Source: DATHNF01 sp035486285
Lineage (GTDB): Bacteria > Patescibacteriota > Saccharimonadia > Saccharimonadales > UBA4665
Length of the DNA stretch: 19,962 bases
Assembly (NCBI GenBank): GCA_035486285.1
Contig: DATHNF010000023.1
Location: forward strand, 1-19,962
Direction of reading: 5' to 3'
The notes beneath the pieces are model-generated. The model was not told where the DNA came from. It did no database searches and saw only the letters and a program-made list of their open reading frames with translations. This document shows, piece after piece, positions 13,703 through 19,841 of the stretch. Position 1 is the first letter of the stretch; each line of letters starts with the position of its first letter. The translations under genes were made by a program, and so were the position numbers.

Positions 13703-13730
13703 GACTCCCGCCAGAAACGGGAGTCTTTTA
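13703..13730 (+). terminator. Intrinsic terminator before the 74-aa gene
   Basis: GACTCCCG (13703-13710) and CGGGAGTC (13718-13725) form a perfect 8-bp stem with loop CCAGAAA, then TTTTA. The AGGAGGA Shine-Dalgarno of the next ORF follows within about 6 nt, so the hairpin is in the 5' leader of that gene rather than at the end of a known gene. Confidence 0.75.
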
Positions 13731-13749
13731 ATATTAGGAGGAACAACGA

Positions 13750-13974
13750 ATGCCAAGTCAACTACACGAACGGCCAGCAAGTGAACAGGCCTCTGGCCCT
13801 GAGACCCTGGACTGTAATGAAAGATTTGTTCAAAGTACAACAGCAAGAGAAGCTGCCGCAACTACAGCTGGAACAATCGCCGTAGCTGAGGCCTTGCCGC
13901 ACGATCCTTGCGCCGATCCCAATGAAGACCGACCCACCCAAGAGGCCGTTGTTGATCAGATGGGCATCAACTAG
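13750..13974 (+). CDS. Small polar protein, unrecognised
   Basis: The 74-residue ORF has a very strong AGGAGGA Shine-Dalgarno sequence 9 nt before ATG 13750 and ends just ahead of the rplJ promoter. The sequence is polar, acidic and low in hydrophobic residues (Ser, Glu, Ala, Pro and Thr rich) with two cysteines (residues 22 and 54); it may be largely disordered. No family is recognised. Its leader contains an 8-bp intrinsic terminator, so expression may need read-through. The strong Shine-Dalgarno is the main reason to believe it is translated. Confidence 0.55.
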   Translation: MPSQLHERPASEQASGPETLDCNERFVQSTTAREAAATTAGTIAVAEALPHDPCADPNEDRPTQEAVVDQMGIN

Positions 13975-13982
13975 CAGAGCGC

Positions 13983-14011
13983 TTGCGTGCTACGGCATAA
14001 GGTAGTATACT
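13983..14011 (+). promoter_or_regulatory. Promoter of rplJ-rplL
   Basis: TTGCGT (13983-13988) and TATACT (14006-14011) are 17 nt apart. The predicted start near 14018 lies just before the closing stem of the L10-type leader. Confidence 0.75.
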
Positions 14012-14020
14012 TATAGACAA

Positions 14021-14169
14021 GTTGCCAGAGACAGCGACGGGCAATAGCCTTGATAATGTCGCCGAGGTACAAACAATCTACTTTTGATAGTTTGCACGTC
14101 TTTGGTTCATAAGCCCAAAGGCGTTTTTGTTTGGCAACGAAACAAGCTTTCACGGTCGATAAGCTTGTT
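14021..14169 (+). ncRNA. L10-type ribosomal protein leader
   Basis: GTTGCC (14021-14026) and GGCAAC (14133-14138) close a multi-branched leader. Inside are GCGAC/GTCGC (14034-14038/14058-14062) capped by a GGC/GCC hairpin, a CAAAC/GTTTG hairpin (about 14070-14094), and a terminator-like stem at 14096-14128. After the closing stem AACAAGCTT/AAGCTTGTT (14141-14149/14161-14169) makes a further 9-bp hairpin. Place, size and plan fit the known L10(L12)4-binding leaders before rplJ, which repress rplJL when the proteins are in excess. Confidence 0.75.
14096..14128 (+). terminator. Attenuator hairpin inside the rplJ leader
   Basis: ACGTCTTTGG (14096-14105) and CCAAAGGCGT (14115-14124) form a 10-bp stem with one G-U pair, followed by a T tract (14124-14128). 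It lies before the 3' strand of the leader's closing stem. This suggests transcription attenuation in addition to translational control. Confidence 0.6.
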
Positions 14170-14205
14170 CGCATAGAAATAGAATAAGTAATTTGGAGAA
14201 ATTAC

Positions 14206-14739
14206 ATGGCTCTAACCAAAAATGAAAAGCAGTCAGTCGTCGGTGAAGTCACCGAGCTGCTCAACGCTTCCAAGTTAACGGTGGTCGCCAAGTACGAAGG
14301 CACACCCGTCAAGGCCCTACAAGGCTTGCGACGTGACGCCAAAGCAGGTGGCACCAAGGTGAAGGTCGTCAAGAACCGTTTAGTGATTCAGGCCCTGAAG
14401 GCTAGTGACCGCTTCCAAGCGGTCGAAACTGAAGCCCTGCAAGGCATGTTGCTCTACGCGTTTAACAGCGAAGATGAGGTTGCTCCAGCCCAGGTCCTTA
14501 AGGCCTTCGCCAAGACCAACCCGAACCTGGAGTTCATCGGCGCCATAACGGCCGAAGGACAGTTCATGAATGCCGGCGATGTCCAAGCCCTAGCCAGCCT
14601 GCCGAGCAAAGACCAGTTGCGCAGCATGTTGGTTGGCACAATTGCGGCACCGCTCAGTGGTTTCGTGAACGTCATGGCCGGCAATGTCCGTGGCGTCCTG
14701 AACGTTCTAAGCGCTCGCGCTGAAGCCCTCGAAGCCTAA
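14206..14739 (+). CDS. rplJ: Ribosomal protein L10
   Basis: L10 is the base of the L7/L12 stalk of the 50S subunit. The 177-residue protein has a normal length and the family pattern: MALTKNEKQSVVGEVTELL at the start, KVKVVKNRLVIQAL (about 51-64) in the rRNA-binding domain, and a C-terminal helix (about 143-177) where L12 dimers bind. TTGGAG precedes the ATG. rplL follows 26 nt later. The leader carries an L10-type regulatory structure. Confidence 0.96.
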   Translation: MALTKNEKQSVVGEVTELLNASKLTVVAKYEGTPVKALQGLRRDAKAGGTKVKVVKNRLVIQALKASDRFQAVETEALQGMLLYAFNSEDEVAPAQVLKAFAKTNPNLEFIGAITAEGQFMNAGDVQALASLPSKDQLRSMLVGTIAAPLSGFVNVMAGNVRGVLNVLSARAEALEA

Positions 14740-14765
14740 ATTAATAAGAAAGTGAGGAGAATTAC

Positions 14766-15176
14766 ATGGCAGACGAAGATAAGAAGAAGGTAGAGACTCC
14801 CAAGGAGTTTGAGAAATTAGTTGCTGAGCTGGACAAGCTTTCAGCCCTAGAAATTAGCAAATTCGTAAAGTTCCTCGAAGAGTACTGGGGCGTGAGTGCC
14901 GCCGCACCAGCCGCAGCCGTCGCTGCTGCTCCAGCCGGTGAAGCTGCTCCAGCCGCTGAAGAGAAGAGCGAATATGATGTCATCCTCAAAGATGCCGGCG
15001 CTCAAAAGGTAGCCGTCATCAAGGCAGTTAAGGACATCACCGGTCTCGGTCTTGGCGAAGCCAAAGCCATCGTTGACGGTGCCCCTAAGCCCGTCCTCGA
15101 AAAGGCCAAGAAAGAAGACGCCGACAAGGCCAAGAAAGCCTTGGAAGACGCCGGCGCCACTGTCGAACTCGCTTAA
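14766..15176 (+). CDS. rplL: Ribosomal protein L7/L12
   Basis: L7/L12 recruits translational GTPases to the ribosome. The 136-residue protein has an N-terminal dimerisation domain (about 12-43), an Ala-rich flexible hinge (45-64), and the globular C-terminal domain (68-136) with the conserved KVAVIKAVKDITGLGLGEAKAIVDGAPK. It is about 15 residues longer than E. coli L7/L12 because of an acidic/basic start (MADEDKKKVETPKEF) and a slightly longer hinge. GAGGAG precedes the ATG. A strong terminator follows, so rpoBC is not in this transcription unit. Confidence 0.96.
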   Translation: MADEDKKKVETPKEFEKLVAELDKLSALEISKFVKFLEEYWGVSAAAPAAAVAAAPAGEAAPAAEEKSEYDVILKDAGAQKVAVIKAVKDITGLGLGEAKAIVDGAPKPVLEKAKKEDADKAKKALEDAGATVELA

Positions 15177-15194
15177 GCAGAGCTACTAGCTATA

Positions 15195-15230
15195 CAAAAC
15201 CGCTCGGATAGTTCGAGCGGTTTTGTTGTA
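15195..15230 (+). terminator. Intrinsic terminator of rplJ-rplL
   Basis: CAAAACCGCTCG (15195-15206) and CGAGCGGTTTTG (15214-15225) form a perfect 12-bp stem with loop GATAGTT, and the T run is within and after the 3' arm. The stem has A and T runs at its base, so it could also work on the other strand. Confidence 0.85.
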
Positions 15231-15282
15231 TGCGCTTTATTTTAACCTTATATTATGAATCGTTTAGTTTCAGTTATCCGGC

Positions 15283-15291
15283 TGTTAGAAT
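15283..15291 (+). promoter_or_regulatory. Possible extended -10 before the small membrane gene
   Basis: TGT then TAGAAT (15286-15291) fits an extended -10, 12 nt before ATG 15304. No -35 is recognisable. Confidence 0.35.
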
Positions 15292-15303
15292 AAAGGCAAG
15301 CTT

Positions 15304-15777
15304 ATGAATAAAGAATTACTCCGCGATTTGCTAAAAGGAGGTGAGGTTTTCCTGATACTTATCATTATTGTTTGCGGATTTCTTTTCTTATCTGGCCAGG
15401 CCCACATCAACGTGAACGACGGCTATTCACTTGGTATATATAGTAATAGCTTGACAGGGTCATCAGCTTACTACAATCCGCTAGTTAACTTAATTGCAAT
15501 GTGTGAGTTTTATAGCCTAGCTCTTACACCGTTAGTCCTTTTACTATTGTTTTGGAAAAAGAAACTTAACGCTTCACCATGGCCATGGCTGCTTGTTGAA
15601 CTTGTGGCAGTTCTATTAGTGTTTGTAGCCCCACTCCAGTCCCCCAATTCGTTAGTAGATCAAGATGTTGGTAGTATTGCTAGCAGTTTAATTCCGCTCT
15701 ATGCTTACATCTTGGCGGGCATAATTCTAAGCTATTCTTATTTTTCTGCTTATCACAAAAATCACAGTAAGAGCTGA
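15304..15777 (+). CDS. Four-helix membrane protein, unrecognised
   Basis: The 157-residue protein has four hydrophobic segments (about 14-31, 62-84, 93-110 and 126-148) with Lys-rich joins (WKKKLN at 84-89) and a basic C-terminus, so it should be a polytopic inner-membrane protein. The sequence between segments 1 and 2 is polar and Ser/Asn/Tyr rich and probably faces outward. I recognise no family. Codon use is visibly more AT-rich than in its neighbours, which may reflect a recent arrival or simply hydrophobic codons. It is a single gene with terminators on both sides (15195-15230 and 15782-15805). Confidence 0.7.
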   Translation: MNKELLRDLLKGGEVFLILIIIVCGFLFLSGQAHINVNDGYSLGIYSNSLTGSSAYYNPLVNLIAMCEFYSLALTPLVLLLLFWKKKLNASPWPWLLVELVAVLLVFVAPLQSPNSLVDQDVGSIASSLIPLYAYILAGIILSYSYFSAYHKNHSKS

Positions 15778-15781
15778 CTTT

Positions 15782-15805
15782 ATCCACAGGTTTGTGGGAT
15801 TTTTT
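15782..15805 (+). terminator. Intrinsic terminator after the membrane gene
   Basis: ATCCACA (15782-15788) pairs with TGTGGGAT (15793-15800) with one bulged G and loop GGTT, followed by T residues to 15805. It starts 5 nt after the stop codon. A long frame starting at 15792 lies inside this hairpin and so cannot be the real start of the next gene. Confidence 0.7.
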
Positions 15806-15832
15806 GACTTGGGTTGGCAAACATGGTAATTT
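15804..15832 (+). promoter_or_regulatory. Promoter of the 169-aa gene
   Basis: TTGACT (15804-15809) and TAATTT (15827-15832) are 17 nt apart, with a predicted start near 15839. The -35 overlaps the T tract of the preceding terminator. Confidence 0.5.
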
Positions 15833-15881
15833 TAGGAGGAAAGTGTACCTAAATAAACACTTTATACGAGAGACAGACACT

Positions 15882-16391
15882 ATGCCAGACGTACCAGACA
15901 AACAAGTGAAACGGCTCCGGGCCCTGATCCAAGAGGCCGAGACCAGTCTTGCTGCCGCCAATGAATTGCTGATGAGCTTGGTAGGAGATGACGATCAAGT
16001 TGCGCCAATTGCCCGCGAGGAAACATTGGGTAAAGTTATTGAAGGTGTGTTTGATGGCCAGAACATGGTCGGCTCTGACGGCAAGACCTATCCAGTACCA
16101 GCCAACTACGCCAGCAAATCTAAGCTCGTACAAGGGGATATCCTCAAGCTGACCATCGCTGAAGATGGTGCCTTCATGTACAAGCAAATTGGCCCCATTC
16201 CACGCAAACAAGTCGTGGGGACTTTAATACTTGAGAACGGCCATTACTTCGTTGATGTCAACGGCAAGAAACTCCGAGTCCTGTTAGCTAGCGTCACGTA
16301 CTTCAAGGCGAAGCCCGGCGATCAGGTCAGTGTCAATGTTCCCGAAGATGATGCCAACGCTGAATGGGCTGCTCTCGAAGCTGCTCTGTAG
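15882..16391 (+). CDS. Unrecognised soluble protein with coiled-coil start
   Basis: From ATG 15882 the protein has 169 residues. Residues 5-35 (KQVKRLRALIQEAETSLAA...) form a likely coiled coil. Residues 48-165 are beta-rich with two segments that look like small barrel halves: GKTYPVPANYASKSKLVQGD (66-85) and VGTLILENGHYFVDVNGKK (about 112-130). The ending is acidic (EDDANAEWAALEAAL). It looks like a conserved CPR-type hypothetical, but I cannot name it. In-frame GTG 15843 would add 13 residues and has AGGAGGA just 2 nt before it, too near, and the predicted transcription start removes that site. No membrane segment is visible. Confidence 0.7.
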   Translation: MPDVPDKQVKRLRALIQEAETSLAAANELLMSLVGDDDQVAPIAREETLGKVIEGVFDGQNMVGSDGKTYPVPANYASKSKLVQGDILKLTIAEDGAFMYKQIGPIPRKQVVGTLILENGHYFVDVNGKKLRVLLASVTYFKAKPGDQVSVNVPEDDANAEWAALEAAL

Positions 16392-16488
16392 AGCTTTTTA
16401 GATAATTATTGCAAGAGTCCTTGGTCCGTATGCTTATAATCTGCTAAAGATACAATAAAGCACAACAGCCAGAGGCTACCCAAGCGAG

Positions 16489-16494
16489 TATAAT
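16489..16494 (+). promoter_or_regulatory. -10 box immediately before dnaX
   Basis: A perfect TATAAT (16489-16494) ends 9 nt before the dnaX ATG. A second TATAAT (16435-16440) with TTGCAA 20 nt upstream is an alternative, more distant promoter. There is no Shine-Dalgarno before dnaX, so a leaderless transcript from the nearer box is plausible. Confidence 0.5.
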
Positions 16495-16503
16495 ATATAG
16501 CCT

Positions 16504-18015
16504 ATGGGACAAGCGTTATACCGTACACATCGGCCGAAAAAGCTATCCGAAGTCATTGGCCAGGAGCATATTACTCACACCTTGGAGCAGGCGCTCAAGC
16601 AGGAGAGGATTAGCCACGCCTACCTGCTGACCGGGCCGCGTGGCGTCGGCAAGACGTCTATTGCCCGTATTTTGGCGCATGAGATCAACGGGCTGCCCTA
16701 CAGTGACGACAGCACCCATATGGATATTATTGAGATTGACGCGGCCAGTAACCGCCGTATTGACGAAATTCGGGAGCTCCGCGACAAAGTATACGTCGCG
16801 CCAACCAGCGCCAAGTACAAGGTCTATATCATTGACGAAGTACACATGCTCACCCGCGAGGCCTTTAACGCGCTCCTCAAGACACTCGAAGAGCCACCAG
16901 CTCACGTCGTCTTCATTCTAGCGACTACCGACGCCCACAAACTGCCCGAAACCATCATTAGCCGTACGCAGCGTTTCAGCTTTAAACCCGTTGATAAAGA
17001 CAAGGTCGCCGCTCACCTCAAACAGATCGCCAAGCAAGAAAAGATTACTATTGATGATGAGGCACTGGCGCTTCTAGCCGTACACGGTGAGGGTAGTCTT
17101 CGCGACAGTATCGGCCTATTGGACCAGGCTGGCAGCCACGGTCAAGCAGTCAGCGCTGATACGGTCCGGCAGCTGCTTGGCATACCGCCAGCAACAGCTA
17201 TTGATGAGCTACTACAAGACCTACAGCAGAGCCCGTCCAAGCTGATAACGGCTGTCAGTAGTATGCACGACCAGGGCTATCAAGCTGCGGCTGTCGCCAA
17301 ACAACTCGGCCAGGCTATTCGCTCTCAACTAGTAGAGGGGCGATTATCGCTACCGGCTGACCAAGCCTTGCAGCTGTTGGCCCGACTGATCGAAGTACCG
17401 GCCGCCCACGACCCTGAACGGTTCCTCGAGATAAGCCTCTTGCAGGCTCGTTCGGCTAATACCCATCAGCAAGAAGAAGCCGCTAATAGTATGTCGGCCA
17501 TTACACAGCCACTAGTTGCCGCCAAGCCGGCGCCCAAACCTAACGAGCCCGTTGAGCCAGAAGCTCCCCAAGCGGCAGAGCCACCCAAGACCGCCAAAGC
17601 AGTCAAATCCGACCCGCCAGCCGCCAACAAGCCCAAATCTACCGCCCATAAGCACACTGACCTCAACGCCGCTCTCTGGCCCGAAATCCTGGCCGCCCTC
17701 AAACAAAAGCACAATACACTATACGGTATCGCGCGCATGGCCGAGCCAGCTTTCCCCGAAGACGGCGGGTTAGAGTTACGGTTTGCCTTCGCTTTTCACC
17801 AAAAACAGCTTAATGAGGCTGCCAACCGTCAGCTCTTTGCAGACGTGGTGCACGATCTAACCGGCCAAAACGTCATGATTACTTACGTATTGGACAAAAA
17901 CGCCACCGCGCCGGCCACCAAGCCCGCGGCAACACCCAAACCTGCTGCGGCCGCTCCTGATAGCCTGCAAGCTATAAGCTCTATTTTTGGCGGAGGCGAA
18001 GTGCTGGACAGTTAG
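16504..18015 (+). CDS. dnaX: DNA polymerase III gamma/tau subunit, lacking the zinc module
   Basis: DnaX is the ATPase of the clamp loader. The 503-residue protein starts with the typical MGQALYRTHRPKKLSEVIGQ, so ATG 16504 is right. The AAA+ domain has Walker A GPRGVGKT (44-51), Walker B IIDEVH (109-114), sensor region LATTDAHK (139-146) and an SRTQRF arginine-finger motif (153-158; Cys is more usual at the Thr). The four-cysteine zinc-binding insert normally found between Walker A and DIIEIDAASN is absent: only about 20 residues join them. The collar domain follows to about 320, then a Pro/Ala/Lys-rich linker (about 340-395) and a small C-terminal domain. A shorter gamma form by frameshift is not apparent. 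Confidence 0.94.
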   Translation: MGQALYRTHRPKKLSEVIGQEHITHTLEQALKQERISHAYLLTGPRGVGKTSIARILAHEINGLPYSDDSTHMDIIEIDAASNRRIDEIRELRDKVYVAPTSAKYKVYIIDEVHMLTREAFNALLKTLEEPPAHVVFILATTDAHKLPETIISRTQRFSFKPVDKDKVAAHLKQIAKQEKITIDDEALALLAVHGEGSLRDSIGLLDQAGSHGQAVSADTVRQLLGIPPATAIDELLQDLQQSPSKLITAVSSMHDQGYQAAAVAKQLGQAIRSQLVEGRLSLPADQALQLLARLIEVPAAHDPERFLEISLLQARSANTHQQEEAANSMSAITQPLVAAKPAPKPNEPVEPEAPQAAEPPKTAKAVKSDPPAANKPKSTAHKHTDLNAALWPEILAALKQKHNTLYGIARMAEPAFPEDGGLELRFAFAFHQKQLNEAANRQLFADVVHDLTGQNVMITYVLDKNATAPATKPAATPKPAAAAPDSLQAISSIFGGGEVLDS

Positions 18016-18030
18016 TTCGCAAGAGCGCAG

Positions 18031-18067
18031 TACCGGCATTGACACTACATAGACAGTAACGCCGGTA
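18031..18067 (+). promoter_or_regulatory. Inverted repeat in the dnaX-dnaB gap
   Basis: TACCGGC (18031-18037) and GCCGGTA (18061-18067) are a perfect 7-bp inverted repeat with a 23-nt gap containing TTGACA (18039-18044). A -10-like TATACT lies at 18110-18115, too far from that -35. It may be an operator or an RNA hairpin after dnaX; there is no T tract, so it is not a standard terminator. Confidence 0.3.
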
Positions 18068-18144
18068 TAAACTATAAAGAATACAGTATAAACTTTTACC
18101 CAAAACGTCTATACTATGACGAAAGGGTGGCAGGGAAATCAATC

Positions 18145-19509
18145 ATGGATAACACGCAGCCCAACACTACCCAGCAACCTCAGAATCTTGAGGCCGAAGC
18201 CAGTCTGCTTGGCGCGCTACTGATTGATGCTGATGGCATTGTCAAGGTCGCCGACCAGCTCAGAGCGACTGACTTTTTCGAAGTTCGCCACCAGCGTATC
18301 TATGAAGCTATCATCCAGCTATACGAGCAACACGATGCCATTGACGTCTTGACACTGGCCGACCGGCTTAAGAATAACGGCCATCTTGAAGGCATTGGCG
18401 GCCCGGCCTACTTAACGGAGCTGACTAATTTCGTACCGACGGCAGCCCATGTCGAGCAATACGCCGACATCGTCGCTCAGAAGGCCTTGCGCCGGCGCCT
18501 GATTGCTGCCTCCAAGGATATTAGCGGTCTCGGTTATGACGAATCCAAGCAATTACGTGAGCTTATCGAAGAGGCCGAGACCCGCCTCTTCGAAGTCAGT
18601 CAGCAGCATATCCGGCAAAACGTTATCAGCCTGGAAGCCATTCTGGCCGAGAGTTTCGACCGCCTTGACGACCTCCACAAGGACAAACAGAAGATCCGCG
18701 GTATCCCAACCGGTTTCAAGGACTTAGACAATACCTTGGCTGGCTTCCAACGCTCCGACTTGGTTATCCTGGCGGCGCGGCCTTCGATGGGCAAGACTGC
18801 TTTAGCGCTTAACTTTGCTCACAATATCGCCGTACAAGCCAACCAGCCGGTGCTGATCTTTAGCCTGGAAATGAGCAAGGAACAGCTCGTTGACCGCCTA
18901 TTGTCGATGGAGTCCGGCGTCGATGCTTGGGCGCTGCGCACCGGTAATCTGACTGATGCCGATTTCGAGAAGATCGGACAAGCCATGGGCACCCTCAGCG
19001 AAGCCCAAATCTTTATTGATGACAGCCCTGGCATTACAGTGAGCGACCTGCGCACCAAGGCCCGGCGCGAAGCCCACCAGCACGAGTTGGGACTAATCAT
19101 CGTAGACTATTTACAACTCATGAGTGGCGGCGGTCGCTACAATAATGAGGGTAACCGCGTCCAGGAAATCTCCGAGATTTCGCGCGGCCTCAAAGGTATC
19201 GCGCGCGAACTTAACGTGCCTGTGCTAGCCCTCAGCCAGCTGAGCCGATCCGTCGAGAACCGTAGCCCACAGATACCACAGTTGGCTGACCTGCGCGAAT
19301 CCGGCTCTATCGAGCAAGACGCCGACGTCGTAGCCTTCATTTACCGCGAAGAATATTACAATCCAGAGACAGACCGCAAGAAGCTAACTGACATATTTAT
19401 CAAAAAGCACCGTAACGGTCCGACTGGCGGCGTCGAACTATACTTTGAGAATGAGAAACAACGCTTCCGCTCTGTCGATAGCCGCCACCAAGATCCCTTT
19501 ACCACCTAG
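18145..19509 (+). CDS. dnaB: Replicative DNA helicase
   Basis: DnaB is the hexameric 5'-3' helicase of the replication fork. From ATG 18145 it has 454 residues. The N-terminal helical domain covers about 13-112 (PQNLEAEASLLGALLID is the family's opening), then a linker helix, then the RecA-like domain. Walker A is ARPSMGKT (211-218) and Walker B LIIVDYLQL (317-325). ALSQLSR (362-368) and the ADLRESGSIEQDAD segment (381-394) are typical of the family. No intein is present. An in-frame GTG at 18127 would add six residues; I prefer the ATG for its usual N-terminus, though its Shine-Dalgarno (CAGGGA) is weak. Confidence 0.96.
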   Translation: MDNTQPNTTQQPQNLEAEASLLGALLIDADGIVKVADQLRATDFFEVRHQRIYEAIIQLYEQHDAIDVLTLADRLKNNGHLEGIGGPAYLTELTNFVPTAAHVEQYADIVAQKALRRRLIAASKDISGLGYDESKQLRELIEEAETRLFEVSQQHIRQNVISLEAILAESFDRLDDLHKDKQKIRGIPTGFKDLDNTLAGFQRSDLVILAARPSMGKTALALNFAHNIAVQANQPVLIFSLEMSKEQLVDRLLSMESGVDAWALRTGNLTDADFEKIGQAMGTLSEAQIFIDDSPGITVSDLRTKARREAHQHELGLIIVDYLQLMSGGGRYNNEGNRVQEISEISRGLKGIARELNVPVLALSQLSRSVENRSPQIPQLADLRESGSIEQDADVVAFIYREEYYNPETDRKKLTDIFIKKHRNGPTGGVELYFENEKQRFRSVDSRHQDPFTT

Positions 19510-19538
19510 CAAATAATAAACTTTGCCCGGCCTGACTA

Positions 19539-19841
19539 TTAATAAGGAAGGGGTTCGTCGCCTTTAACGAGAAAGATCACTTCGTCTATGGGAGCCCGGT
19601 CTGGACTCATGAGATCATCACGTGCTGGCCGACAGGCAATCACATTATCAACTCCAAAGCACGCAACTAATTCTCCATGCCGTCTTAGTGTGCCCTCGCC
19701 ATACTTCTCATCTTCCGGGTCTAGATAGGGCAAAGGCGTACCATCTCTATCAATTGTCCGTGACGGCCAATAGTGCTGTCCCTCCCTACGAAAACCTTCT
19801 GCCAGTTTCGTAGCTAAAAAGCGAGCATTTAGGATCCTCAT
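19539..19841 (-). CDS. Unrecognised ~100-residue protein
   Basis: From ATG 19841 the frame gives 100 residues, with a basic start (MRILNARFLATKLAEGFRR), a DPEDEKYGEGTLRRHGELV segment, the pair FGVDNVIACRPARDDL, and an acidic end (VIFLVKGDEPLPY). No family or membrane segment is recognised. A TTG at 19871 would add 10 residues. It is convergent with dnaB, 29 nt apart. Its first 56 nt overlap a second minus-strand frame entering from the window edge, so either the genes overlap, this start is too early, or there is a frameshift between two parts of one gene. Confidence 0.5.
   Translation of the reverse strand: MRILNARFLATKLAEGFRREGQHYWPSRTIDRDGTPLPYLDPEDEKYGEGTLRRHGELVACFGVDNVIACRPARDDLMSPDRAPIDEVIFLVKGDEPLPY

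Noticed and set aside
15792..15881. Upstream start for the 169-aa gene at 15792
   Set aside because: This start falls inside the terminator hairpin of the preceding gene, and the predicted promoter is downstream of it.
15849..16211. Minus-strand frame of 120 codons opposite the 169-aa gene
   Set aside because: It lies opposite a better-supported frame with a promoter. It has no Shine-Dalgarno and no recognisable motifs.
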